From an uncultured Clostridia bacterium (GTDB lineage Bacteria; Bacillota; Clostridia; Christensenellales; Aristaeellaceae): a stretch of DNA of 52,106 bases. A program made the translations under genes and the position numbers. The first letter of the stretch is position 1. Each line of letters starts with the position of its first letter. Under the pieces are notes generated by a model. It saw nothing but the letters and a program-made list of their open reading frames with translations. It made no database searches and was not told where the DNA came from. Of this stretch, positions 10,295 through 18,623 are shown piece by piece. Location: NCBI GenBank assembly GCA_947165425.1, contig CAMVAJ010000011.1:1-52106 (forward strand), written 5' to 3'.

Positions 10295-11047
10295 ATGAGA
10301 CTGATCTCCTGGAACGTCAACGGCATCCGCGCCGCCCTGGACAAGGGCTTCATGGACGCCTTCCACGCCCTGGACGCGGATGTGTTCTGCCTCCAGGAGA
10401 CCAAGTGCCAGGTCGGCCAGGTGGCCCTGGAGCTCCCGGGCTACCGCCAGTACTGGAACGCCGCGGAGAAGAAGGGCTACTCCGGCACCGCCGTCTTCAC
10501 CCGCCTGGAACCGCGGGAGGTCCGCTACGGCCTGGGCGTGGAGGAGTTCGACCACGAGGGCCGGGTCATCGCCCTGGATCTGGGGGACTTCTGGATGGTC
10601 ACCGTCTACACCCCCAACGCCCAGGACGGCTTGAAGCGGCTGGACTGGCGCATGCGCTGGGAGGACGCCTTTCTCGCCTATCTCAAGGCCCTCGAGGCGG
10701 ACAAGCCCGTCGTCTTCTGCGGCGACCTGAACGTCGCCCACCGGGAGATCGACCTGAAGAATCCCTCCTCGAACCACCACAACCCCGGCTTCACCGACGA
10801 GGAGCGCGGGAAGTTCTCCCGTCTGCTGGAGAGCGGCTTCATCGACACCTTCCGCCATTTCTACCCCGACCAGCGGGACATCTACTCCTGGTGGAGCTAC
10901 CGCTTCCACGCCCGGGACAACAACGCTGGGTGGCGCATCGACTATTTCCTCGCCTCCCAGGTCCTCGCGCCGCGCCTGGTGGACGCTAGGATCCACACCG
11001 AGATCTTCGGCAGCGACCACTGCCCGGTGGAGCTGACGCTGAATTGA
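10295..11047 (+). CDS. xthA: Exodeoxyribonuclease III (AP endonuclease)
   Basis: A 250-residue Mg-dependent enzyme of base-excision repair that cleaves 5' to abasic sites and trims 3' ends. The start MRLISWNVNGIRA carries the metal and phosphate Asn, LQETK the metal-binding Glu, GDLNVAH the catalytic Asp/Asn, and GWRIDYF with GSDHCPVEL the C-terminal catalytic Asp-His. The length and all motifs match the ExoA/XthA family. GAGAGGGAGAGG precedes the ATG. It is 40 bases after the VanW gene and 24 bases before dCMP deaminase, consistent with one transcript. Confidence 0.95.
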   Translation: MRLISWNVNGIRAALDKGFMDAFHALDADVFCLQETKCQVGQVALELPGYRQYWNAAEKKGYSGTAVFTRLEPREVRYGLGVEEFDHEGRVIALDLGDFWMVTVYTPNAQDGLKRLDWRMRWEDAFLAYLKALEADKPVVFCGDLNVAHREIDLKNPSSNHHNPGFTDEERGKFSRLLESGFIDTFRHFYPDQRDIYSWWSYRFHARDNNAGWRIDYFLASQVLAPRLVDARIHTEIFGSDHCPVELTLN

Positions 11048-11071
11048 GCTGAATTGAGAGGAGAGACCGCC

Positions 11072-11536
11072 GTGACGAACAAATGGGATCAGCGCTTTAT
11101 GGAGATGGCGCAGGTGGTTTCCGGCTGGAGTAGCTGCTTCCGCGCCGGACGTGCCATCGGCTGCGTCATCGTGAAGGACAAGCGCATCATGACCACCGGT
11201 TACAACGGCGCGCCCGCCGGCATCCGCACCTGCCGCGACCGCGGCGAGTGCCTCCGGGACAAGCTGGGCATCGCCTCCGGCACCCGCGCCGAGGTCTGCT
11301 ACGCCACCCACGCGGAGCAGAACGCCATCATCCAGGCGGCGAAGCTCGGCGTCTCCATCGACGGGGGCACCCTCTACTGCACGCACCAGCCCTGCAGCGT
11401 CTGCGCCCGCATGATCATCAACGCGGGCATCCGCCGGGTCGTGTACCGTGAGGGCTACCCGGACAGCTTCACCCTGGAGCTGATGGACGAGGCCGGCGTG
11501 GAGTTAGAGCGCTGGGAGACGGAGGAGACCGCTTGA
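11072..11536 (+). CDS. Deoxycytidylate (dCMP) deaminase
   Basis: A zinc-dependent deaminase converting dCMP to dUMP and feeding thymidylate synthesis. HAEQNAI begins at about residue 80 and carries the zinc His and proton-shuttle Glu. PCSVC at about 107-111 supplies the two Cys ligands. TGYNGAPAG and the Cys-rich insertion TCRDRGEC match ComEB-type dCMP deaminases with an extra structural metal site. I chose GTG 11072 over an upstream TTG at 11054, because GAGAGGAGAG lies at the right distance before the GTG. The product is 154 residues, normal for the family. Its last bases overlap the next gene (TTGA). Confidence 0.93.
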   Translation: MTNKWDQRFMEMAQVVSGWSSCFRAGRAIGCVIVKDKRIMTTGYNGAPAGIRTCRDRGECLRDKLGIASGTRAEVCYATHAEQNAIIQAAKLGVSIDGGTLYCTHQPCSVCARMIINAGIRRVVYREGYPDSFTLELMDEAGVELERWETEETA

Positions 11537-12219
11537 TCCGCGTGATTCTCTGGGACGTGGACGGCACGCTCCTAGACTTCCAGGCCGCGGAGCGCGCCGC
11601 GATCCGCACGCTGTTTGAGGAATTCGGCCTCGGACCCTGCTCCGACGGGCAGATCCGCCGCTACTCCGCCATCAACGACGGCTTCTGGAAGCGCCTCGAG
11701 CGCGGCGAGATCACCAAGCCGGAGGTGCTGGTCGGCCGCTTCGAGACTTTCTTCGCTGAGATTGGAATCGACCCCGCCCTGGCGGGCCCGTTCAACGCGC
11801 GCTACCAGCTGTGCCTCGGGGACACGATCGTCTTCCGGGACGACAGCCTTGAGATCGTCCGCGCTCTGCGGGGGAAGGTCCGGCAGTACGTGGTCTCCAA
11901 CGGGACCGTCGCCGCCCAGACCAAAAAGCTCAAGCGCTCCGGCCTCGGGGCGCTGATGGACGGCGTTTTTCTGTCGGAGGAGGTCGGGGCGGAGAAGCCC
12001 AGCGCCCGTTTTTTTGAGCCTGTTTTCGCCGCGGTCGGCCCGGTGCCGAAGCGGGAGATCCTGATCGTCGGCGACTCGCTGACCAGTGATATCCTCGGCG
12101 GACGGCGGGCGGGGATCGTCACCTGCTGGTACAACCCCTCCGGCGCCGCCGCCCCGGATCCGGGCCTGATCGACCACGAGATCCGCAATCTGCACGAGGT
12201 GTTCGCGCTGCTGGCGTAG
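11533..12219 (+). CDS. HAD hydrolase, YjjG-type pyrimidine 5'-nucleotidase
   Basis: A 228-residue HAD phosphatase. Motif I is WDVDGTLLD (Asp8 and Asp10), motif II Ser/Thr lies in VVSNGTVAAQ, motif III Lys in EEVGAEKPSARFF and motif IV in ILIVGDSLTSDILGG. The cap region LFEEFGL and INDGFWKRLERGEITKPEVLVGRF is typical of the YjjG/YfnB group, which removes phosphate from non-canonical or excess pyrimidine nucleotides. It starts at TTG 11533, overlapping the dCMP deaminase stop by four bases, with GGAGG 7 bases upstream. Coupling to dCMP deaminase and to exonuclease III suggests a nucleotide clean-up group. Exact substrate specificity is inferred. Confidence 0.88.
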   Translation: MIRVILWDVDGTLLDFQAAERAAIRTLFEEFGLGPCSDGQIRRYSAINDGFWKRLERGEITKPEVLVGRFETFFAEIGIDPALAGPFNARYQLCLGDTIVFRDDSLEIVRALRGKVRQYVVSNGTVAAQTKKLKRSGLGALMDGVFLSEEVGAEKPSARFFEPVFAAVGPVPKREILIVGDSLTSDILGGRRAGIVTCWYNPSGAAAPDPGLIDHEIRNLHEVFALLA

Positions 12220-12253
12220 ACGCCTCCCTCGCCCTTCTGGAAGGAGCAATATC

Positions 12254-13498
12254 ATGGATTTTTGGAAGCTGCCCAACGGCCTGACCGCCGTGGGCGAGCA
12301 GATGCCGGCCATCCGGACCGTCTCCGTCGGCGTGTGGAACCACGTCGGCGCGATGATGGAGACGCCGGAGGAGAACGGCATGAGCCACCTCATCGAGCAT
12401 ATGGTCTTCAAGGGCACCCGCACCCGCTCCACCCGGCAGCTGGCGGAGGAGATGGACCGCGTGGGCGGCAACGTCAACGCCTTCACCGCCCGGGACACCA
12501 CCTGCTACCACGCCACCGTCATCGACGAGGATCTGCCCCAGGCGCTGGAGCTGCTCTCCGACCTGACGCTGAACCCGGTCTTCGACCCCGAGGAGCTGGA
12601 GAAGGAGCGCGGCGTGGTGCTCGACGAGATCGCCATGGCCGAGGATGATCCGGAGGACGTGGTCTCCGAGCTCCTCAACAGCGCCCAGTTCGGCAGGACG
12701 CCGGTGGGCATGCCGGTGCTCGGCCCCGCCGCGCAGGTCGCGGCCTACAGCCGGGAGGCGCTGATGGGCTACCGCCTCCGGCACTACGCCCCCGAGCGGT
12801 GCGTGGTCTCCCTCGCCGGCCACTATGATCCGGCCCAGGTGGAGGAGCTGCTCCACCGGGTCTTCGGCTCCTGGCGGAGCGAGGCCCTCCGCCATACCCC
12901 CGCCGCCTTCCGGGCCGCCCAGGGCGTCGCCCTGGCCCGGGAGAAGGACACCGAGCAGCTCCATCTCTCCTTAGGCTATCCCGGCCTCCCCTACGGCGAC
13001 GACCGGTCCATCGCCCTGAGCCTGATGAACACCGTGCTGGGCGGGGCCATGTCCTCCCGTCTGTTCCAGCGCATCCGCGAGGAGCTGGGCATGGCCTACT
13101 CCGTCTACTCCTACGCCGGCGGCGGCGAGGGCTTCGGCTCCTTCTCGCTCTACGCGGGCGTCGCGCCGAAGAACGGCCGCCGCGTGCTGGACGAGATGCG
13201 CCAGCAGGTGCGCCTCATCCGGGACGAGGGCGTCACGGAGGAGGAGTTCAGCCAGGCCCGGCATCAGCTCCGCATCAGCTTCCTGATGGGGCTGGAGAGC
13301 TCCTCGGCGCGGATGATGTCCCTGGGCCGCTCCCAGCTGCTGCTGGGCTGGTGCCGCACCCCCGACGAGGTGCTGCGGCGGGTCGACGCCGTGACGATGG
13401 CGGACGTGGCCGCCATCTCCCGGGAGGTGCTGGGCGCGCGTCCCTGCCTCGCGGCGGTGGGCCCGGAGGCCGAGCGCTACCGGGAGGGCTGGCAATGA
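12254..13498 (+). CDS. M16 family zinc peptidase (processing-peptidase-like)
   Basis: A 414-residue peptidase with the inverted zinc motif HLIEH at residues 45-49 and a downstream Glu in ERGVVLDEIAMAEDDPED as third ligand. LGGAMSSRLFQRIREELGMAYSVYSY is the conserved C-terminal-half signature of M16B peptidases. Members are cytosolic clamshell proteases acting on short peptides. The physiological substrate here is unknown. AAGGAG precedes the ATG. The stop overlaps the ruvX start (ATGA), which shows translational coupling. Confidence 0.93.
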   Translation: MDFWKLPNGLTAVGEQMPAIRTVSVGVWNHVGAMMETPEENGMSHLIEHMVFKGTRTRSTRQLAEEMDRVGGNVNAFTARDTTCYHATVIDEDLPQALELLSDLTLNPVFDPEELEKERGVVLDEIAMAEDDPEDVVSELLNSAQFGRTPVGMPVLGPAAQVAAYSREALMGYRLRHYAPERCVVSLAGHYDPAQVEELLHRVFGSWRSEALRHTPAAFRAAQGVALAREKDTEQLHLSLGYPGLPYGDDRSIALSLMNTVLGGAMSSRLFQRIREELGMAYSVYSYAGGGEGFGSFSLYAGVAPKNGRRVLDEMRQQVRLIRDEGVTEEEFSQARHQLRISFLMGLESSSARMMSLGRSQLLLGWCRTPDEVLRRVDAVTMADVAAISREVLGARPCLAAVGPEAERYREGWQ

Positions 13499-13932
13499 AC
13501 GAGCGGATTGTCGCGCTGGACATCGGGGACGCCCGCATCGGCGTCGCGGTCTGCGATGCCTCCCGGCTGATCGCCTCCCCCGTGGAGGTGATCCCCCATA
13601 TTGGCTGGGGTCCGGACGTCCAGCGCATCAAGGCCATCTGCGCGCGCTACGAGACCAGCCTCGTGCTCAGCGGCCTGCCGCTGAACATGGATGGCAGCGA
13701 GGGCTTCCAGGCGGAGAAGGTGCGCGCCCTGTGCGGGCAGCTCACCGCGGCGGGCCTGCAGGTGCGCTTCCAGGACGAGCGCCTCACCACCGTCACCGCC
13801 GAGGGCGCGCTGATCGAGGGCGGCATGCGCCGGGAGAAGCGCAAGCAGCACGTGGACAAGGTCGCCGCCGCGGTGATCCTGCAGCAGTGGCTGGACACCC
13901 TCCCCGCCTTCCGGGAAAACTTCGACGAATAA
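13495..13932 (+). CDS. ruvX: RuvX/YqgF-family Holliday-junction resolvase-like nuclease
   Basis: A 145-residue RNase H-fold protein. VALDIGDARIGVAV carries the first acidic residue, VLSGLPLNMDGSEG the typical GLP(L/R)xxDG motif, FQDERLTTVTAE the second acidic cluster, and KQHVDKVAAAVILQQWLD the last Asp. YqgF proteins have been linked to 16S rRNA 5'-end maturation and to Holliday-junction cleavage. It overlaps the M16 peptidase gene by four bases and is 42 bases before ribF. Confidence 0.94.
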   Translation: MNERIVALDIGDARIGVAVCDASRLIASPVEVIPHIGWGPDVQRIKAICARYETSLVLSGLPLNMDGSEGFQAEKVRALCGQLTAAGLQVRFQDERLTTVTAEGALIEGGMRREKRKQHVDKVAAAVILQQWLDTLPAFRENFDE

Positions 13933-13974
13933 CCCCGCCAACGCGCAGGGATCACAGGAGACAAGACAACCATC

Positions 13975-14544
13975 ATGCAGATCATACAGGATCCGCGTCG
14001 GCTCGACCCGTGCGTGGTGCTGCTGGGCATGTTCGACGGCGTCCATCTCGGCCACCAGGCCCTGATCGCGGAGGGCCGCCGCCTCGCGGACGAAAAGGGC
14101 TGCCCGCTGTGCGCCTGCGTCTTTGAGCCCCACCCCCTGGAGGTGCTCTGCCCCGGCCGCGCGCCCAAGCGCCTGACCACGCCGGCGGAGCGCGCGGCGC
14201 GGATGGAGAGCCTGGGCGTGGATATCCTTGCGGTGAACACCTTCACGCCCCAGCTGGCCGCCCTCCCCCCGGAGGACTTTCTCGCGGACCTCCTCGAGGT
14301 CTATCAGCCCGCCGCGGTGGTCTGCGGCTACAACTTCACCTTCGGCCGGCGCGGCAGCGGAAAGGCGGCGGATCTGACCGCCTTCGGGGCCGCCCACGGC
14401 TTCCCGGTCTCGGTGATCCCCGCGGTCAAGGCGGACGGCGAGCCGGTCAGTTCCTCCCGGATCCGCGCCCTGCTGGAGGCGGGGCGGGAGGCGGAGGCGC
14501 GCCGCCTGCTGGGCGAAACGACAGCGCAAGGAGGCCCTCAGTAA
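13975..14544 (+). CDS. ribF: FAD synthetase (FMN adenylyltransferase) domain protein, no flavokinase domain
   Basis: A 189-residue nucleotidyltransferase matching only the N-terminal half of bifunctional RibF. GMFDGVHLGH at residues 18-27 is the ATP-binding signature, FEPHPLEVL and VVCGYNFTFGRRGSG follow, and SSSRIRALLEAG is the second ATP-binding motif. Standard RibF is about 310 residues with a C-terminal riboflavin kinase domain. Here the frame stops at 14544 and trmB starts 5 bases later, so no remnant of the kinase domain is present. The domain itself looks complete, so it should adenylate FMN if active. Riboflavin kinase would have to come from elsewhere in the genome. Confidence 0.9.
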   Translation: MQIIQDPRRLDPCVVLLGMFDGVHLGHQALIAEGRRLADEKGCPLCACVFEPHPLEVLCPGRAPKRLTTPAERAARMESLGVDILAVNTFTPQLAALPPEDFLADLLEVYQPAAVVCGYNFTFGRRGSGKAADLTAFGAAHGFPVSVIPAVKADGEPVSSSRIRALLEAGREAEARRLLGETTAQGGPQ

Positions 14545-14548
14545 GCCG

Positions 14549-15271
14549 ATGCATATGCGAACCAAAAAATGGGCCCGCCCCGAGCTGGCCGCCTGCCCCT
14601 GGTGCGTCGACGAGCCGGAGAAGCTGCGGGGCCGCTGGGCGGAGGCCTTCCCGAAGAAACAGCCCTTCCATCTGGAGCTGGGCTGCGGCAAGGGCGTCGC
14701 CACCGCGGCCATGGCGGCGGACAACCCGCAGATCAACTATCTCGCGGTGGACATCTCCCCCGACGTGCTGGGGGACGCGCGCCGGGCCGTGGTCCGCGCC
14801 TGCGGCGAGCAGCCGGGGAACATCCTGCTCTCCCGGTTCAACATCGAGCAGCTCTCCTGGTTCCTCGCGCCGGAGGACCGCGTGGAGCGGGTCTACATCC
14901 GCTTCTGCAACCCATGGCCCCGCAAGCGGCACGAGAAGCGCCGGCTCACCCATCCGCGCCAGCTCGCCCAGCTGCGGGCTGTGAGGCCCGTGGGCGGCGA
15001 GATCTATTTCAAAACCGACGACGAGCCCCTCTTCCGCGACAGCCTGATCTACTTCGAGACCGCGGGATTCGAGCCCGTCTTCGTCACCGAGGACCTGCAC
15101 GCCTCCGGCTTCGCGCCCAACTACGTCAGCGAGCACGAGCGGAAGTTCGCCGCCCAGGGCATCCCGATCAAGGGCGGAATCTGGCGGAAGACCGACGCCG
15201 CGGTGGAGCGGGATTTCACCCGCTGGACGCTGAACGGCTCCGGGGACAGCAAAAGCACATGCGCCGATTGA
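14549..15271 (+). CDS. trmB: tRNA (guanine-N7-)-methyltransferase TrmB
   Basis: A 240-residue SAM-dependent enzyme that forms m7G46 in tRNA. The SAM site LELGCGKGVATAAMA is followed by YLAVDIS. The diagnostic RFCNPWPRKRHEKRRLTHP and IYFKTDDEPLFRDSL motifs are present, with Cys where many homologues have Ser/Asp. The C-terminal TRWTLNGSGD tail is unremarkable. ATG 14549 is preferred to ATG 14555. AAGGAGG lies 14 bases upstream of 14549, a long spacing, so the start is slightly uncertain. The stop is embedded in a terminator hairpin shared with the convergent M4 peptidase gene. Confidence 0.93.
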   Translation: MHMRTKKWARPELAACPWCVDEPEKLRGRWAEAFPKKQPFHLELGCGKGVATAAMAADNPQINYLAVDISPDVLGDARRAVVRACGEQPGNILLSRFNIEQLSWFLAPEDRVERVYIRFCNPWPRKRHEKRRLTHPRQLAQLRAVRPVGGEIYFKTDDEPLFRDSLIYFETAGFEPVFVTEDLHASGFAPNYVSEHERKFAAQGIPIKGGIWRKTDAAVERDFTRWTLNGSGDSKSTCAD

Positions 15272-15295
15272 AAGGTGCATGTGCTTTTGCTTTGC
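15248..15295. terminator. Bidirectional hairpin terminator overlapping the trmB 3' end
   Basis: Perfect 15-base arms: 15248-15262 (AGCAAAAGCACATGC) and 15277-15291 (GCATGTGCTTTTGCT), with a 14-base loop that contains the trmB stop codon. The A-tract on one arm and T-tract on the other let it work for both trmB and the convergent M4 peptidase gene. Confidence 0.85.
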
Positions 15296-15308
15296 GGTTT
15301 TGGGCTGT

Positions 15309-17882
15309 TCAGGGCTCCTGCTGCGCCGCGTCCGCCCCGGCGGGCGCTGTCTCCGGGGCCTCGCTCCCGGCCTCGGCCGCGTCCGTCTCCGCCGCCTCGT
15401 CCTGAGGCGTCAGCTGCACGTGCTCCAGGCCGTCGGTGGGGAGGTACACGGTCCGGTCCTCCGCCTCGGTCTTCTGGGGGTCGATCATCAGCTTCAGCTG
15501 GCGCCAGAGTTTGCGGATGCAGCGGAGGATCACCTCGGCGTCGAGCTCGTCCTCCGAGATCCGCTCCAGGCCCGCCAGGTCGAACCACTCGTCGCTGATC
15601 AGGACCGCCAGGCCGTTCATGGCCATCTCCTCGCCCGAGACGTTCATCAGGGCGTACACCGTGGGCTTGTCGTCCACCACCATCGCCATGTCGCCCTTCT
15701 CCACAGCGCGCCAGGTGAAGTGCTGCGAGAAGAGCTCGCCCAGCGCGCGGCGCAGGATCTGGCCGGCCTCGTCCTGGTCGCCCGCCTCCGCGACGACGCG
15801 CAGATTCCGCAGATGGAGCCGGTCCAGCAGGATATCCAGCTGCTCCGAGGCCTCGCGCTCATCGCTGAACTGATCCATGATAAAGTCCAGGATGGCTCTG
15901 GCCCGGCTGCGGATCTCCGCCACGTCGATCTGCAGGGCGAAGAGCACCCAGTTCTCGTCCGCGAAGGCCTCCGTATCCGGCACCTCGAGCCGGACCACGA
16001 TCCGGTCCTCCGGCGCGGAGAGCGGCGCGTCCGTCTGGTCCATGCGGGTCTCCGCCACCAGCGCGTCCAGCACCCCGCGGTATTCCCCGTTGCCGGACAG
16101 CTCCAGCGCCCAGCCCAGCAGCGGAACCATGCGCCGGAAGTCCGTCTGGGGCGTCAGGCCGAGGGAGACCGTCATCCAGAAGTCGCGGGCCCGCTCCAGC
16201 GGCATGCCCGCGTCCGCGCACAGGCTCGCGGCCACCCGGCTGGGGATGGAGGAGTTGAAGTGCACGCCGCCCCGGTCGTTGGCGTCGTTGGGGCTGTAGG
16301 TGTTCGGCACATAGAACAGGTCCCATACATAGCCCGGCTGGTCGTATTCGTTCGGGTAGCGCATGGAGCGGAAGACGGTGCCGGTATCCTCGCCCATGAG
16401 CCAGCGCTCCTCCACGCCGCCCCGGGTGATCCCCTCGCAGAGATTGCCGAGGATATCGCTCATGGCCTCGTTGATCGCGCCTTTCTCGTCCTGGTAGAGG
16501 TTGGCGTTCATGGTGGCGGTGGTCACGCAGTGGGTGAACTCGTGGCTCAGCACGTCCAGGCCCTGTCCCAGGCCGAAGCCCTGGCCGTAGGCAAAGCACT
16601 GCCAGCCCCTGACCAGGCTGATGTAGCAGGCGTTCTCGATGGGCTCGCCGTCCTCGGTGGCCAGATGCCGCAGCAGCAGCAGCGGCGTCCCAACGCCGTC
16701 CGGGCCGATCCAGCCCATCTGCGCGTAGAAATCCCAGGCAGTGACCATGTTCGCATAGGCGAGCAGGTCCTCGTCCTCCCAGCCGCCGTTCTCGGGGCTG
16801 GAGACCATCGCCACCTGCCGCTCGCCGTAGAAGAAGGCGCTGAAATCCGCCACGGCGATCCTGCGCTGGGGGTCGCCCAGATACCAGGTGCCGGTCCGGG
16901 TGTCCCGCATGACGGGCACGGTCAGCATGCGGCTTCCGCCCTGGACGTCCCGAACCTCGCCCGTCCACTCCGCCGCCTCCATGAACTCGAAGCTGTAGGA
17001 CGCGGGGTAGCCGCTCCGGGCGGCACGGTCGCCGGGCACCGCCACGGTGCTGGCGGACAGGTATGCGCCGTCCATGCCCACGAAGTGGGCCATGTAGGGC
17101 AGGTCCACCACGTACTCCTGCTCAAAGCGCGGGTTCCTGGAGAAGACCACCCAGGCCAGCCGGTCCGGCGGCACCGTGTCGCTGTCGTCCTCCACGTCCA
17201 CGTCCGCGGGGATCACCGCGCGCATGGTGTACTCGGGCAGCACCGTGTCGGCCCAGCCGTTCTCCCGCAGGCGGCCGCGGACGATCTCCTCCGCCTGGGC
17301 CGCGTCCAGCTCCTCGGCCGCGCCGACGGGCTGCACCTCCGCCAGGGAGCTGAACACCGTCCGGACCCGCCCCTGCGCGTCCGTGACGAGCTTGGCGGTG
17401 CTCGCCACCACGGTCAGCCCCTCGTAGACCTGCTGGAAGACGTAGACGGTGTGGTCGTCCGCGGTCATCACGGACCAGAGCCGGAAGCGGGCGTCCGCGC
17501 CGCCGCCCAGCAGCGGGCACAGGCGGTACACGGTCTCGTAGGCGTCCAGCGCGTCCGCCACAGGCGGAAGGCTCTCCGCCAGCCCGTCGATCATGTAGAT
17601 CTGTCCCTTGTCCTCGTAGATGCGGACCGCGGGGTCGGCCTGCGTCAGGTCCTCGCGGGTGACCGCAGCGGCCTGCCCCTCGAACCGGCGGACCTCGGTC
17701 TGCATCTCCCAGTCACGGATGTCCATGCCGGTCTCGCTCCGCGCCATCTCCTCCATCCGGAGGGTGAAGCGCATGCCGCCCTCCGGCTGGTCGGCCGCGG
17801 GCTCCTCCGCAGCGGCGAAGCCGGTCAGCAGCAAACCCGCCGCCATCAACAGCGCCAGGATGCGTCTGGTCCAGTTCTTCAT
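15309..17882 (-). CDS. Secreted M4 (thermolysin-like) metallopeptidase with long C-terminal extension
   Basis: An 857-residue exported protease. The Sec signal peptide (MKNWTRRILALLMAAGLLLTG, cleavage near GFAAAEE) is followed by a propeptide with FTP/PepSY-like character (VYVFQQVYEGLTVVASTAKLV). The catalytic domain contains the zinc site HEFTH at about 447-451, with downstream GAINEAMSDILGN supplying the third ligand. Later comes FNSSIPSRVAASL, where typical M4 enzymes have HxNSGI(P)N. The M4 domain should end near residue 615. About 240 further residues, mixed alpha/beta and charged with an Ala/Glu/Pro-rich tail, match nothing I recognise. It lies 42 bases after the esterase, with AGAGAGGA before the ATG, and ends at the shared terminator. 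Confidence 0.9.
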   Translation of the reverse strand: MKNWTRRILALLMAAGLLLTGFAAAEEPAADQPEGGMRFTLRMEEMARSETGMDIRDWEMQTEVRRFEGQAAAVTREDLTQADPAVRIYEDKGQIYMIDGLAESLPPVADALDAYETVYRLCPLLGGGADARFRLWSVMTADDHTVYVFQQVYEGLTVVASTAKLVTDAQGRVRTVFSSLAEVQPVGAAEELDAAQAEEIVRGRLRENGWADTVLPEYTMRAVIPADVDVEDDSDTVPPDRLAWVVFSRNPRFEQEYVVDLPYMAHFVGMDGAYLSASTVAVPGDRAARSGYPASYSFEFMEAAEWTGEVRDVQGGSRMLTVPVMRDTRTGTWYLGDPQRRIAVADFSAFFYGERQVAMVSSPENGGWEDEDLLAYANMVTAWDFYAQMGWIGPDGVGTPLLLLRHLATEDGEPIENACYISLVRGWQCFAYGQGFGLGQGLDVLSHEFTHCVTTATMNANLYQDEKGAINEAMSDILGNLCEGITRGGVEERWLMGEDTGTVFRSMRYPNEYDQPGYVWDLFYVPNTYSPNDANDRGGVHFNSSIPSRVAASLCADAGMPLERARDFWMTVSLGLTPQTDFRRMVPLLGWALELSGNGEYRGVLDALVAETRMDQTDAPLSAPEDRIVVRLEVPDTEAFADENWVLFALQIDVAEIRSRARAILDFIMDQFSDEREASEQLDILLDRLHLRNLRVVAEAGDQDEAGQILRRALGELFSQHFTWRAVEKGDMAMVVDDKPTVYALMNVSGEEMAMNGLAVLISDEWFDLAGLERISEDELDAEVILRCIRKLWRQLKLMIDPQKTEAEDRTVYLPTDGLEHVQLTPQDEAAETDAAEAGSEAPETAPAGADAAQQEP

Positions 17883-17924
17883 CTTTCGCGTCCTCTCTGT
17901 TCTTTGCTTTTAGCTCCGTATTGA

Positions 17925-18623
17925 TTATGTGGCGCGCCCCGCGGGCGACAGCATGGCGCGGATGCCCCGGGCCAGCCGGCCCACGGCGTCCTGAAAATGG
18001 TTCCCGGAGTTGAGCTCGCTCGTCACGGGGATCCCCATCTGCCGCCAGTGGGCGGCGAGGGCCTCCATGTTCTCCCGGACCGGGCGCAGCATCGGGTTCC
18101 GCGTGCGCTCCTCCCGGTCCCCCACCGAGAGGTAGAGGCCGTCCGGCTCGCAGGCAAAGGCGTGTGTCTCCGCGAAGGCGCGGAACCCGGGGAACCACAG
18201 GGAGCCGGACACGCTGGCCGCCCGCCGGAAGCTCCCGCAGCGGTAGAGCGCGTACAGCGCGAACAGCCCCGCCAGCGAGTATCCGGCGATGCCGCGCCAG
18301 GACGGCTCGCCCCCGGTGCGGGCGTCCGCCCAGGGGATGACCTCCTCCAGAAGGAAGCGCAGATGCGCGTCCGCCCCGCCCGAGAAGGGCTCCTCCCCGC
18401 GGAAGGCCGCCGGGGCGTCCCAGGGCGACAGGTCCCGGTTCCAGTCCAGGCCGCCCACCACCAGCAGATGGCAGGGTGGTGCGCCGAGCGCCGCGAGCGC
18501 CTCGCGCAGCGGCGCGGTCTCCTCCTCAAACCCGTTCACCAGGATCAGCGGGGAGGCCGGATCCCCGTCCGGCCAGAGCGCCGCCTTCTTCCCGTCAGGG
18601 AAAACCTTCTGTTCCCAGCTCAC
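17925..18623 (-). CDS. Alpha/beta-hydrolase, esterase family (second copy)
   Basis: A 232-residue hydrolase. GYSLAG at 114-119 (Ser116) is the nucleophile elbow, followed by ALYRCGSFRRAASVSGSLWFPGF. The late SGNHFQDAVGRLARG offers the catalytic His, and YLSVGDREERTRN the acid region, as in PF00756-type esterases. The start is GTG 18623, whose bases overlap the upstream gene's stop (GTGA). GGAGAGGGTGG lies upstream. It is the middle gene of a minus-strand operon with the MBL hydrolase and the secreted M4 protease. Substrate unknown. Confidence 0.85.
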   Translation of the reverse strand: MSWEQKVFPDGKKAALWPDGDPASPLILVNGFEEETAPLREALAALGAPPCHLLVVGGLDWNRDLSPWDAPAAFRGEEPFSGGADAHLRFLLEEVIPWADARTGGEPSWRGIAGYSLAGLFALYALYRCGSFRRAASVSGSLWFPGFRAFAETHAFACEPDGLYLSVGDREERTRNPMLRPVRENMEALAAHWRQMGIPVTSELNSGNHFQDAVGRLARGIRAMLSPAGRAT

